Positions 10,332-21,700 of a stretch of 64,000 nt of DNA are shown here, one piece after another. Within the stretch, counting starts at the first letter, position 1. Each line of letters begins with the position of its first letter. The stretch is from Tetradesmus obliquus. Its lineage: Eukaryota; Chlorophyta; Chlorophyceae; Sphaeropleales; Scenedesmaceae. The position numbers and the translations under genes were made by a program. The notes below the pieces were generated by a model that worked only from the letters and a program-made list of their open reading frames with translations, was not told where the DNA came from and did no database searches. The stretch covers positions 6,617,001-6,681,000 of the forward strand of contig CP126195.1 of assembly GCA_030272155.1 (NCBI GenBank), given 5' to 3'.

Positions 10332-13300
10332 TTGAGCCACCTGTTGCTCGGCACCATGGTTTTCCTGCCAGCGAGGTTAGGGCCGGAGGTTTCACACTCT
10401 GGAACTAGTAGCATGGCTAGCAGAGCCGTTAGACATCGCTTACCTACGCGTGAGAGGAACACCCCAGGTCCCGTAGTGTACAGGCCGTCCACGCAGCATC
10501 AAAGGGTTTCATATACACCTTCAGGGCTGTTGGTTGATAGCTCGCTAAGGGACCTCAGCGGCGCAGATGAACAGGTGAGGCCCAGCACAGCAGCTGCAAG
10601 CGGTGGTCAGCCACACATATGCCAAGGACTCACTGAGCCTGTAAACATGCTTGTTTGAGTAATCAAATGCTTGATCGCGCCGCTGTAGCGCTGCATGCAT
10701 TGTTCATCCACCGAAGCCTCACGTATACCGTTGGTGGCCGTGACGCCGCAGGCCACGCTGTCCTCAGCCACTAGCATACCCGTCATCTCCTTTCCTGGAG
10801 ACCAATCAGCTTCCGGTGCAGCTGGCAGCACGCCTAGCGCTGCTGCCGGTTCAAACAACAGCACCAGCAAGCAGCAAGCGTCTGGTGCACGCGCCAGCAC
10901 CACAAACAGCCCCAGCAGCAGCCCCAGCAGCAGCACAAGCCATGCGCTGCCTGAGGAGCTGCTGCGGCTTGCAGATGCCGCCGCCCCCGTGGCCTTCCCG
11001 CCCCCTGGCAGCGTGCCTGCAGGCAGCCTGGACAACCGCGAGCTGGACAAGCTGGTGGGCACGCTGGGCAGGAACAAGGCCACCTGGCGGCGCGCGCTGG
11101 TGCTGTCGCAGTGGCTGCAGGACAGCGGCCACGTGCTGGACGACCGGCTGTGCACCACGGTGAGGCGCACAGCATGCTGGCTGTGGTGGTGGTGATGTGC
11201 GCGAGATGCGCGTGCACTTGCCGCAGCTGGTTGCAGCAGCAGTGGCCAGGGCAGTGCAGCAGCGGTGTTGCATGCCTATGCTGTTTGCTTGCACAGTAAA
11301 GGTTGCAAATATTGTACGCTACGTAAGTGCACGCTGCGGATTGTACGCTCCGTAAATGCAAAGACTGTACGCTGCGTGCAGCTTGCTGGCATATGCATGT
11401 GCAGCAGGTGCGTCCAGCAGCAATGCCTCAGGCAGCGCGGCAGGGATCATCACATGCTGTTGGCTTGCACACCAAGGGCCTGGTATGCTTTTCTTGCGCT
11501 GCACGCACAGCTGTTGTGCGCTGCACCTGCTCACACCTGCGCTCCTGCTGCTGCTATCGCCTGCCGTGCTCTTCCCCTGCAGCTCATCCGCGTGTGCTCG
11601 GAGCACGGCCAGGCAATGACTGCGCTGTCAGTGTACGAGTGGATGAAGGCCCCTGCCGCAGCAGGCGGCGCAGCGTTGTCGCCCACAGTGTACACCTACA
11701 CCGCAGCCATGCGTGCAGCGCTGGCGGCCGGCCTGCTGGACCGGGCGCTGGCGGTGTGGGAGGACGCGCAAGCAGCAGAGTGCCCGCTGGACTGCAGGCT
11801 GTGCATCACATACATCGAGGTGAGCGCATCAGGCGGCGCGCTGTGAGGCACAGGGGGGCTGCAGTAGCTGGCTCAGCAGCTTGCAGCTATGCATTGTGTT
11901 GCTGCAGCAGCCTGTGCATGCTTCTGGGTGCGTGGCCAGGCGGCAGCTGTGGCGCAGCTAGATGCCAGCCCGCAAGCACTGCACAGCATTGCCTGCTCAA
12001 GCATTGTATGTGATGAATGCCCAGAGTGAAACGGCAGTATGCTTCTGGTGTGGGTTGTTGCTGTGATGCTGTGATGCATAAGTCCTTCTGTCAGCCCTGC
12101 TAACGCTGCTGCTCCTGCCTGCTGTCCCCGCCCCCCATCCTCCCTGCCGCGCAGGTGTGCTCGCGCAAGGGCCTGGGTGAGCGCGCGCTGGCCATGTATG
12201 GCGCCATGCGCGCCGCGCCCAAGGGCTCCAAGCTGGCGCCCACCGTGCACGCCTACACCGCCGCCATGCGCGCAGCCACGGAGGGCGGCGCCTGGCAGAA
12301 GGCGCTGGACATATGGGCGGACATGACCGCGGCAGGCGTGCTGCCCACGGGCCACGCGTTTGCGGCCGCCATGTCGGCGTGCGCTGCCGGCAGCAACTGG
12401 CAGCAGGCGGTGGCGCTGTTTGAGGACATGTGCCGCGCGGGGATCAAGCCGGACGTGGTGTCGTGCACCGCGCTGATCTCCGCGCTGGCGGCAGCGGGGC
12501 AGTGGCAGCGCGGCGAGTCGGTTGTGCAGTGGATGCTGAGCACCGGCGTGCGGCCCAACGTGCGAACCTACACCGCGCTACTGACGGCGCTGGGCAACGC
12601 GCGGCAGTGGGACCGGGCGCAGGAGATGCTGGGCCTCATGCAGCAGCCCAGCTGGGGCGGCGTGGCGCCTAACTCCTACACCTACGCCGCGCTGCTCAAG
12701 TGCCTGGGCGAGTGCGGGGAGTGGCGGCGCGCCGAGGCGCTGTTTGGCCTGTTGGAGCGGCAGGCGCTGGCGGCAGCGGCTGCGCGCAGCAGCAGCAGTG
12801 GCAGCAGCAGCATGCCTTGGCAGGCAGCAGCAGCAGCTGCTGCTGCTGCCGGCAGTAACAGCAGCAGCCGGGGCTATGCTGCTGCTGGGCTTGGCGCTCT
12901 GGGTGGCGGCATGGATGCCGAGGTGGTGCCTGGCGTGTGGGGCTGGCAGGCAGCATCCAGCAGGCAGGGCCTCATTCAGCGCCCAGGGCAGTTTGATGAA
13001 AGCAGCAGCAGCAGTACACGCACTGGCAGTCATGCCAGCAGCGGCCACAGCAGCGGCAAGGGGCCTGGCAGCAGCAGCCAGCTGTGGACCAGCGCCAGCC
13101 AGCTGCACGGCCTGGACCTGGAGCTGCAGCACGAGGCTGCTGCCGGCATCAGCAGCAGCAGCGCCCACAGCAGCAGCAGCAACCTGGCTGCCAGTGACCG
13201 CAGCGACTCGCCTGCCCTTGAGGCTGCTGTGCCCAGCAGCACTGCCAGCAGCAGTGCCAGTCCAGCGGCTGCTGCAGCGGTCAGCTCCAACATGCTTGCG

Positions 13301-14266
13301 CAGCAGCTCGCTCAGATGGCGCTGCAGCAGCAGCTGGTGGCCAACGTAGACCTGCAGGCGCTGCTGATGCAGCAGCAGCAATACCACCAAGCGCATGCGC
13401 TGCTGCAGCAGCAGCAGGCGCCAGCTGCAAACATGGCTGTGGCGAAGCAGCAGCAACAGCAGGTACTGCAGCAGCAGCAGCAACTGCAGCAGCAGCAGCA
13501 GCAGGCGCATCATCAAGGCTTGCGGGCAGGCGGCAGCGCCGGCGCCAACAGCACCAGGGTACCTGCTGCCGCAGCTGGCAGTAGCAGCAGCCACGGCGTC
13601 ATAAATGAGGGTGTGCTATCTGCCCTGATGATGGCGTACGAGCGTGGCGGCAAGTGGCGGGAAGCTGTCGGCGTGCTGGCGCGTGCATCCTTGCTGGGTG
13701 TTGTGCCTGGCCCAGGCATGTTTGGCACTGCTATCTCTGCAGCCGGCAAGGCGGGGCAGCTGGCGCTGGCCGATGCACTGTTTGTGCAGGCGCGCGGCGC
13801 TGGGGCTGCTGACGCGTCCACGTACGAGTCCATGATCGGCGTGCTGGGCATGGCGGGGGACCCGGCGCGCGCCGAGCTGGTGTTCCGCGCGATGCAGGCA
13901 GCCGGGCATGTGCCGGGCGAGTACGCCTTCTGCGGGCTCATTGCCGCGCACTCCCTGGCCGGCGATGCGGTGTCTGCCATGCGCGTGCGGCAGCGGCTGA
14001 CGGCGGCCGGCTGCGGCGCCGGTGTGCATGTTTACAACGCGCTGATTGCTGCCGCTGACCGCGCTGGGCTGTATGACAAGGCACTGGAGCTGCTGCGCTG
14101 CATGCGGCGAGACGGCGTGGCGCCTGACGCGCTGACGCAGCAGCTGGCTGCAGACATTGGGCGTAAGGGCGCTGCTACTGTGGAGGGGCAGCAGATAACG
14201 GCAGCGGCGCTGTCGGCAGCGATGGCGGCTGCTGGCACGCTGCTGATCCGCAGCGGCGTGTTCTGA
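10332..14266 (+). CDS. pentatricopeptide repeat (PPR) protein, probably organellar
   Basis: PPR proteins bind single-stranded RNA in chloroplasts or mitochondria and act in processing, stability or translation. Exons 10332-10574, 10689-11159, 11583-11819 and 12155-14266 join in phase to about 1020 residues. The N-terminus is rich in Arg, Ser and Pro and poor in acidic residues, as in transit peptides. ATG 10356 is an alternative start. P-type repeats run from about residue 245 to 525, for example PTVHAYTAAMRAATEGGAWQ, KALDIWADMTAAGVLP and PDVVSCTALISALAAAGQWQ. Residues about 525-800 are low-complexity Ser, Gln and Ala. Further repeats follow from about 800 to 990 (GVHVYNALIAAADRAG, YDKALELLRCMRRDGVAP). 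No C-terminal DYW, E or SMR domain is seen. The RNA target cannot be told from the sequence. The exon 2 acceptor at 10689 was chosen by phase. Confidence 0.87.
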
Positions 14267-16795
14267 TGTTGGGGTCATGCTGTTTCACCTAGTTGCAGTT
14301 GAGCTGTGTCATTTGCGGCTGGGTATGGTATGTCTTTTGTGAGGTGCTGCTGTTATTAGTTGTGCTGCAGCGACCGGTCGTTGAAGGCGGTTGCAGGAAG
14401 GTTGCGTGCAGTTGCTGCAGCAGTGCGCCTTCTGAAGATTGAGAATTTTGTGTGAGTGACGTTGGTAGGCGGTTGTTGTGGGAAACGAGAGGGCCACTTG
14501 GAGGCGCAAGTTGCGCACAGAGTTTGTAGCGTTCTGCATGGCCACCGGCCTCATCAGAGTTTATCAAGGCACCACCAGTGGTGTTGCCATGTTTGTGCTG
14601 TGTGTGCGTGCCATCATTTGTGTGAGCCGGTCTCATGAGCGTCGGCAGCGGCGGGCTGCAACAGGCGCCACACCGATGTCCATCTACACTGCGCAGCTGT
14701 GCATGTTTGTGCATGCACACGTATGCAAGCTGGCGACCTAGCGGCTACGGGTGGTGTGCGATGGAAAGGTAGCTGTTGTAGCAGTGCCGCATGCGCTGCC
14801 AATGGTTATGCTGGATTCTCCGCATTTGTTTCGTGCAGCACTGTAAGCGTGCGTGGCCAGGTGCTGTAAGCGTGCGTGGCCAGGTGCTGAGGGTTGCTGT
14901 GCTGTGCTGGTATGAGCGACGTGCTGTAGCCATGGTCAGCCAGCATGCATCCACCTGCCAGTGCATCTTGGATGCATGTCCGAGTGTAGACAGCAGCACA
15001 GGAGTGATGCTCCCTGCACTGCTGATATATAAAGGGCTCAGCAGCACTAGGGCTGCACTGCTGAGGTATAATGAGTTGCGCAGCACCGAGGCAGCCTGAT
15101 GCTGCAGCAGCGGACTGTGCGTGCTGCGGAGTCGCCCTGCCAGGGCAGGGTGCACCAGGCAGCGCCTGGCAGGGGCAGCTGCGGCATCGTGCAGCGCCTG
15201 GTGCTGTCATTGTCGGCTGCCAGTGTTGTTTGTCATTTCCTACAAACTCTGTGTGCGTGTCAGCACATGTACTTTCATGTGCGTCTTGTTTGTACAGTAC
15301 GGCACATGTGTGCATTGAGGGGTGTGCATGGTGACAGAGCTGTGTCTGGCAAGCCAATGGGTTAAACCGACAGCTTGGTGCAGGTGCCAGCTAGTGCCGG
15401 CATCTGGCTGCTGCACTGCCTCCTGGTCGTCAACCACACCAGGCCTTCTGCAGCTGCTGCATGTTTTGGGTCGGTGTACTGCAGAGAGGCGGCCTTTTGC
15501 AGGAAGTGGGCTGTTGCATGTTACAATGGGTTTTCTTTACGTTGAGTGGTGGCAGCCATCATTGCGTCAACAGTTACAGAGTTGAGTATACTAGCGACTG
15601 ATGCTAGGACTCGTATTTTTGCCAAGTGCATGGTGGGGCAGTGTCTGGGCTGTGGTGGTTGTTGCCACCTTGTGTGGCAACCATCTGCCGGCGTTGCCTC
15701 ATCGTTTGCTGTGGCGTTGTATCTGAGGTGGCTTGGGACTCCAGCAGCGTGACGTGCAGGGCTCAAGTGTCATCAACTTGACAACCAGCAGCCTCAGCGG
15801 TAGATTCTAGTACTATTGTTTGTATGTTGTGTTGCTGACAATGTCTGTGGCAAGGTGCAGCACTTGGCCACTTCTGGCAGTCGTTCATCATGCCTGGCAG
15901 CTTGCACGCAGCGGCCAGATTGTACGTTCTTACTTCAGAACATTGATCAGCGAGGTTATTGATGGCATGACAGCATCATCTAGCCCCCGCCAGCGTACCA
16001 TGCATGTGTTGCAGCATCAAACCCTCCGCTGGTAAACACCAGTGCATGGTCAGTCATGGAGTCACAGCACAGCTGCACCAGCGCCTGACATGCGTTTGGC
16101 ACCACCCAACATAACAGGATGAGCTGGGCCCAGGTTCAACCATGCGTGGCACCCAGCTCCTTACACCAAGTTTATGCACCAGCCGCATGTATGGGCGTTA
16201 TGCCACGTGGCACTGCGGATGCACCTTCGTGTTGTCTGGCAGCTGCTTTTTGTTCTCCAGGTTGTGTTATCCTGTATCCTGCTGCTGGTGCTTGAACATT
16301 AAAAGGCTGTATCTGCTGTGCTGTGCTGCTATTTGTGCGAAGTAGACCAACTACTTAAACACGTGTGCAGCCGTGTGAACACATACATCCTGGCTGTTGT
16401 GTCGGGCGCAGAGTCAGCGCAACAGAAGAAAGCACAGCCAACTGCCTACAGCGACCGTGGAGTGCTTGTAACAGTTTGAAATTGTGTCATCAAAAAAGCA
16501 TGGCACCCCTGCCTGTGGTGCTAAGTTGGTACTGCTGCACCTGTCGAGAGAGGGGAGTCGGACACATGCCTGCCAGCTCCCGGTGACAGCCTGTCACTGA
16601 GTGATGGCCCTGCCGGGACAGCGTGAGTTGGTTGCACACCTGTGCGCGCATCATGCATGGCATCAGTCGTCACTTTTGAGTGCCGTCAGAGCACTGTATG
16701 TGATTGTTGCCCATGGCGATGTGGATCCCCAGATACAGCTAGGCTCCTTAGGGATAAGTGGCCTTATCTCCCAGTTGTCCTAGCTATGCCTGCGG
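14267..16795. other. intergenic, 2.5 kb downstream of the PPR gene
   Basis: Only short open frames without domain motifs are present. A 23-bp perfect tandem duplication at 14841-14886 contains a TGTAA in each unit. I see no RNA gene and no clear mobile element in this stretch. Confidence 0.55.
14841..14886. repeat. 23-bp perfect tandem duplication containing TGTAA
   Basis: Two copies, 14841-14863 and 14864-14886, each starting CTGTAAGCGTGCGTGGCC. Each contains TGTAA on the plus strand and could act as a poly(A) motif for the PPR gene about 580 bp upstream, although that distance is long. Confidence 0.9.
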
Positions 16796-16807
16796 GTAAG
16801 ACGTTAT

Positions 16808-17193
16808 AATAATAATAGTCTTCTTGTAAGCCATACCTTGTCATCGGCATCGGCAACCGCGCCCCGTACGGAGCGGAAACTACGACTATTATTGCCTCTC
16901 TACTGGTGAGGGGTAGACCACCCAGACCCCCTCACCGCCTTCACCAGGCAGCAGGTGGGGGTTACCCATACGGTTGGCTGCGTGCCTGGCAGGGCTGGTA
17001 TGTATGTAGCCAGCAATCGACGGAATCCTGCGGAGAGCCGCGAGGACATAGCAGTATCCTTCCTTCGGTTTTCACCGACCGTTTCCCTGAATCCAGGGAA
17101 GTCCTGCTTTGGCTCAGAATCGAACCTGCAACCTTCGGCCACAAGTCGACCATCATTACCACTGCGCCACGTGTTGAACGTCCCGCCGGACCC
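16808..17193 (-). mobile_element. tRNA-derived SINE, about 386 bp, with 12-bp target-site duplication
   Basis: The minus strand has a tRNA-like head: A box GTGGCGCAGTGG at 17170-17159 and B box GGTTCGATTCT at 17126-17116, 33 bp apart. The region between reads CTTGTGGCCG, resembling a tRNA-His anticodon loop. An unrelated body of about 280 bp follows, ending in ACTATTATTATT. The element is bounded by identical GTAAGACGTTAT at 16796-16807 and 17194-17205, the signature of LINE-mediated retroposition. The 5' end starts GGGTCCGGCGGGACG. It has no coding capacity; RNA polymerase III boxes imply an internal promoter. I found no second copy in this window. Confidence 0.85.
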
Positions 17194-17222
17194 GTAAGAC
17201 GTTATGTTGAAGTTGGGCCCTG

Positions 17223-17276
17223 CAGAAAGCCAGCGAGGCCCCAGGGTGATAGCTCTGGGGCCTCGCTGGCTTTCTG
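17223..17276. repeat. perfect 22-bp inverted repeat (hairpin), 10-nt loop
   Basis: The arm at 17223-17244 is the exact reverse complement of 17255-17276; the right arm begins CTGGGGCCTCGCTGGCTTTC. The loop is GGTGATAGCT. It lies just outside the SINE duplication and before the LINE. The segment CCAGGGTGATAGCT at its centre recurs at 17353-17366, and a variant lies near the LINE 3' end at 23823, so it may belong to a mobile-element terminus. Confidence 0.95.
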
Positions 17277-17303
17277 TCTGCAGCTTCAAATCCTTTCAGG
17301 TGT

Positions 17304-17343
17304 TAGTGGTGGCGTATGCCGCGTGAGTACACCAGTGTAACCC
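17304..17343. repeat. dispersed about 40-bp repeat, copy a
   Basis: GGTGGCGTATGCCGCGTGAG followed by TAC and a CCAGT/CCCCT stretch is shared, with a few mismatches, with 29667-29706. It is probably the end of an unclassified mobile element. Confidence 0.7.
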
Positions 17344-17412
17344 CTCTCTCTCCCAGGGTGATAGCTTGCCTTCTCCTGTAACAAGCCTCTCTCCCCCAGG
17401 GCTGTTTGCTGA

Positions 17413-17897
17413 AGCGCCACATGGCAATCAGCAGCCTGGCGCATCACGAAACTCTTTTTCTTTTTTTCCACAAGCGGCACGTACGCCAGCGTTGTTTCTG
17501 GCGGTGCAGGCGGCGCCAAGCTGCCCGGCAGCAACAACAACAGCGGCAGCCGCAGCACCAGCAGCAACAGCAGCAGCAATACGGCTGCTGTCAGTCCTGA
17601 TGACCAGCAGCCGCAGCAGCATGCGCAGCAGCAACAGCAGCAGCAGCCACCGCCGCCTCCTCCAGCAGGTGGTGTGCCTCCGGCGGCGCCAGGTGCCACC
17701 AGTGAAGTGACGCCCCAGAAGCAGCAGCAGCAGCAGCAGTCCACGCCGCCTCCAGCAGATGGTGTGCCCCCGGCAGCCTCAGCTGCCACCACTGCAGTGA
17801 CGCCCCAGCAGCAGCACCAGCAGCAGCAGCAGTCCACGCCGTCTCTGGTTGATGGTGTGCCTCCGGCAGCGTCAGCTGCCGCCAGTGAAGTGCCACC

Positions 17898-17929
<32 letters not shown>

Positions 17930-17993
17930 CCACGCCGGCTCCAGCAGATGGTGTGCCTCCGGCAGCGTCGGCTGCCACCACTGAAGTGACGCC

Positions 17994-18031
<38 letters not shown>

Positions 18032-18661
18032 CCGCACCGGCTCCAGCAGATGGTGTGCCTGCTGCCTCGCTTCCTGCAGAGCCTGCTGCCGCACCTAAGG
18101 CGACGTCCAAGCAGCGACAGCAGCAGCAGCAGCAGGGGAAGCCCAAGCAGCGGCAGCAGCAGCAACAGGGGCAGCCTACACAGCAGCAGCAGCAGCAGCA
18201 GCAGGTGCCGCCTCCAGCTGAGGCCGCGCCTGCTGCCGCGCTTGCGCTGTTGGCTGTCGAGGACCCGGCGGACTGGTATGAGTATGGGGCAGCCCCGCCG
18301 CAGCGCCAGCGCAAGCGGGCGCGGCAACGGCGGCGGCCGCAGCAGCAGCTGCGGAGCCGCCGCGAAGCCTGTGCCTGCCGCCGCAGCAGCGTGCCAAGCG
18401 CCCAGCTGCCTTCTCTGCCTCGGATTTTGCGTATTCGAGCAAGGCCGTGCAAGTCAGCCAAGGGCAGCGCGCTGCAGTGGTGGCGCAGGACATGGAGGTG
18501 GCTTCAGCGGCGCCTGCGGCGCCGCGCCTTGGCCGGCCCCCGGTCCGCAAGCCCTCAGGGCACCAGGAAGCGCGCTGGAAGCTGCTACAGCAGCTGCAGT
18601 GGCAGCCTCACGACTTCCAGCTCTACCCTACCCCACAGCAGCAGCAGCAGCAGCCGCCGCC

Positions 18662-18706
<45 letters not shown>

Positions 18707-18761
18707 CAGCACTGCTGGCGCCGCGCCTCCCGGCGCGGCACCCCCCTCCCACGACGCCTAA
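17413..18761 (+). pseudogene. LINE ORF1, Gln-rich, frameshifted and lacking a start codon
   Basis: One frame is open from 17413 to about 18300 with no ATG. It then shifts near 18280-18330 into a second frame that ends at TAA 18759-18761. The first part holds four tandem copies of a Pro/Ala unit, ADGVPPAASAATTEVTPQ-like, separated by Gln runs, then a basic Arg/Gln-rich segment. The last part reads RAKRPAAFSASDFAYSSKAV and GHQEARWKLLQQLQWQPHDF. No zinc knuckle or RRM is visible. By position and composition it is the nucleic-acid-binding ORF1 of a non-LTR element. Missing start and frameshift make it non-functional as read. Confidence 0.6.
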
Positions 18762-21700
18762 ATGCCCGGTACAACCGGGTCTACAAGGGCTGGCATGCGC
18801 AAACACGCCCTGCGCATTGCCAGTCATAATGTGGGTGGCGTGGGCTGTGCGGGGCTCCTGGCCTGCGCAGCGCAGGCGGCAGCAGGTTGGGTGGACCTGG
18901 ATCTGCACGTCGTTGCCGTGCAGGAGTGCAGGTTGCAGTATGACGAGATTGCACAGGTGGTGGCGGCGCTAAATGCAGCAGCAGCTCAGCGGGCTGCTGC
19001 TACGCAGAAGCCCCATTATGCAGGGTTTGACTTTAAGTACAGCTTCAACGCTGATCCTTTACACCCCTACTCAGCTGGCAACCTCATCTTGTGGCAGCGA
19101 AAGCTGGTATCCGAGGGCTCCCTACAAGTGCTACCTGAGGCTGACGCCGACAGGGACGCCCGCGGCCGTCTGATGGTGCTCCACTTTACGTGGGGTGGCC
19201 ATACTGTTCATCTTGTTAATGTGTACTGTCCTAATGATTCTGTGGACCGCCAGGCCTACATCACAGGCACGCTGGCGCCGCTCTGGGCGGCCAACCCTAC
19301 CAGCAGCATCTTCATCGGCGACTGGAACTATGTTGATGATCCTGCGGCCGACAGACGCTGCCTTGCCGGCCAGCCCACCACGCCCGACGCCCCATCCATG
19401 CGGGCTTGGCAAGCAGCGGCACCAGGTGCTGCTGATGCGTACCGGTGCTTGCATCCTACGCGCCGCACCTACACGTTCATCCATCGCAACCCGCAAATTG
19501 GACATGTAGCGCGGCTGGATCGAGCTTATGTTGGCAGCGCGCTGCGCGCCAGCGTGGCGTCATGTGCCACAGCTCCCTCGAGTGTCTCTGACCACTTCCC
19601 TTTGGTGCCTGAGCTAGCTCCCCTGCAGCCCCCCCACCCCACTGGCCCTGGCCTTGCCCGCGCCCGTGTGGACTTCTGGAGCAGCCCCAACCACCGCGCC
19701 CTGCTCAAGGCTTGGGTGCTCATCGAGCTGCAGGGCGAGCCAACGTCCGACTTTGCCCGCCTTGTTTGGTGGCCTGGCTTCAAGCACCGGCTCTTGGCCA
19801 AGTGCCGGGAGATTCGCAAGGCCTGGCGCGCTGACACAGCGCTGCCAACGTACGCCGGTGCCCAGCAGCAGGTGCAGGCAGCCCTGGAGCAGCTTGGCGC
19901 AGGTGCAGGTCAGCCGCAGATCAACGCAGCGATGGCGGCGCTGACGGCTGCCCGCGCAGCCCTCCGCGCCGCCCAGCAGGCAGCATGGTCAGCCAGCGAA
20001 CGGCTGCAGCGGCAGCAGTGGCTGCACCGCGGGGAGCAGCCCAACCCCTGCATCACGGAGCAGCTGCGTGCCCTGGAGCGAGCTCCTGCCTCCAGGAAGG
20101 TGGTTGCTCTACGCAGTACAGCCGGCGCGTATGTGTGGGAGGGAGCAGGGCCTGCCAAGGTGGCCATCACGCAGTGGGCTGGTGTGAGTGCGCAGCCAAC
20201 AGTGGACCCAGCCGCCCAGGCTGCCATCCTCGCAACCGTCGCCAGTTTGCCTCGGCAGCCAGCAGCAGCAGATGGCAGCGCAGTGGTCACCGCAGCCGCA
20301 GTGCTCCAGGCTATGTCAGACTCCAAGCCGAACACGTCCCCAGGCCTGGATGGCCTGCCTGTTGCAGTGTACAAGCACTGCAAGGAGCTGCTCGCGCCGG
20401 TCTTAGCACGTGTGTTTACGGCAGTAGGCACGCTGGGGCAGACACCGGCCGGTTTCCTGGACGGTGTGGTGATCGGCATCTTCAAGGCTGGCGATGTTAC
20501 CCTGGCAGCCAATTACCGCCCCATCACCCTGCTCAACACCGACTACAGGCTCTTGGCCAGAATTTTGGCCTCCCGCCTGCAGGCAGTGCTAGATCAGGCT
20601 ATCTCTCCTACGCAGACAGCTTTCATCAAGCGCCGCAGGATCGGCCACAACATCATCACCGTGCAGCTCCTGCTGCACGCGCTGCCAGAAGACAGCACAG
20701 TGGTGGCAGTGCTGCTGGATTTTGCCAAGGCGTACGACACCTTGGACAGGCCCTTCCTGCTGTCTGTCATGAGTGCTATGGGCGTGGGGCCTGAATTCTG
20801 TAAGTGGGTGAAGTTGCTGCTCACCAACACGCATGCGTGCGCGTGCATGAATGGCTTTGTTTCTGGCATGCGCAGGTTTGATGCTGGCGTGCGGCAGGGG
20901 TGTCCCCTGTCTCCTCTGCTCTACCTGTTTGTTGGTGAGGCATTGTTGAGGTTTTTGCAGAGTAAAGGCATCAACATCACCGTGCAAGGTGTGCAGTTGT
21001 CAGCGACTTAGTTTGCCGATGACACGCAGGTCTACCTGCGCTCCCCTGCACAGGTTGCACAGTTTTTACTACATATGCAGGTTATGGCAGCCGCATCTGG
21101 GCAACAGCTCAACCTGCACAAATCCAAGTTGCTTTTGCTGGGTGCTCTCTCAGCAGCATGCTGCTGGTGTGTTGCCGCTCAGCCCTGTCCTGCAGGCCAA
21201 CGTGTTGGGTGTGTGCGTGGGCTCTGACTCTCCGGTGGATTGGGGTCAGAAGCTGGCTTCTGTGGATGCTGCGCTCGCGCGGCTGTCGCACATTCCGCAG
21301 CTTTCGGTGTTTGGCAGAGGTATGGGTAGCGCTGCTTATGGTGTGAGCACCTTGCTTTATGCAGCTGAATTCTCTGATTTGCCGCCTGATGTTGATCGTC
21401 AGCACCTTGTTGCGGCGGTTGGGAAGCTAGTGGATAGAGGGTTGGCACCTGCTTCGTCTGTGCGGCGTTTCACTGGTGTGGCTGCTCGCTTTTTGGCGGG
21501 CAGGCCGGCTGAAGGTGGCTTTGGTGCTTTGCCATGGGTTGAACACATACGTGCACAGCATGCTTGGTGGGGCGCGCAGTTTGCTACAGCACCGCCTGAC
21601 ACTGAGCTGCCTTGGATCCGCATTGGGCGGGCGCTATTGCGTTCTAAGCATAAATGGTGGGGCCCATTGTCCTTGTTTGACAGCTTTGAAGACACGCAAA

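Noticed and set aside
10253..10492. Minus-strand open frame that could be an upstream GPX exon or transit peptide
   Set aside because: It overlaps the divergent PPR first exon and has no donor that joins in phase to GPX exon 1.
12578..13594. Long antisense open frames opposite the PPR Ser/Gln-rich exon
   Set aside because: They are Leu/Ala-rich mirror frames of CAG repeats with no domain; the plus-strand PPR reading explains the region.
17286..18461. Minus-strand Cys-rich frame of about 390 residues opposite LINE ORF1
   Set aside because: Poly-Cys blocks are the antisense of CAG runs coding Gln; no motif supports it.
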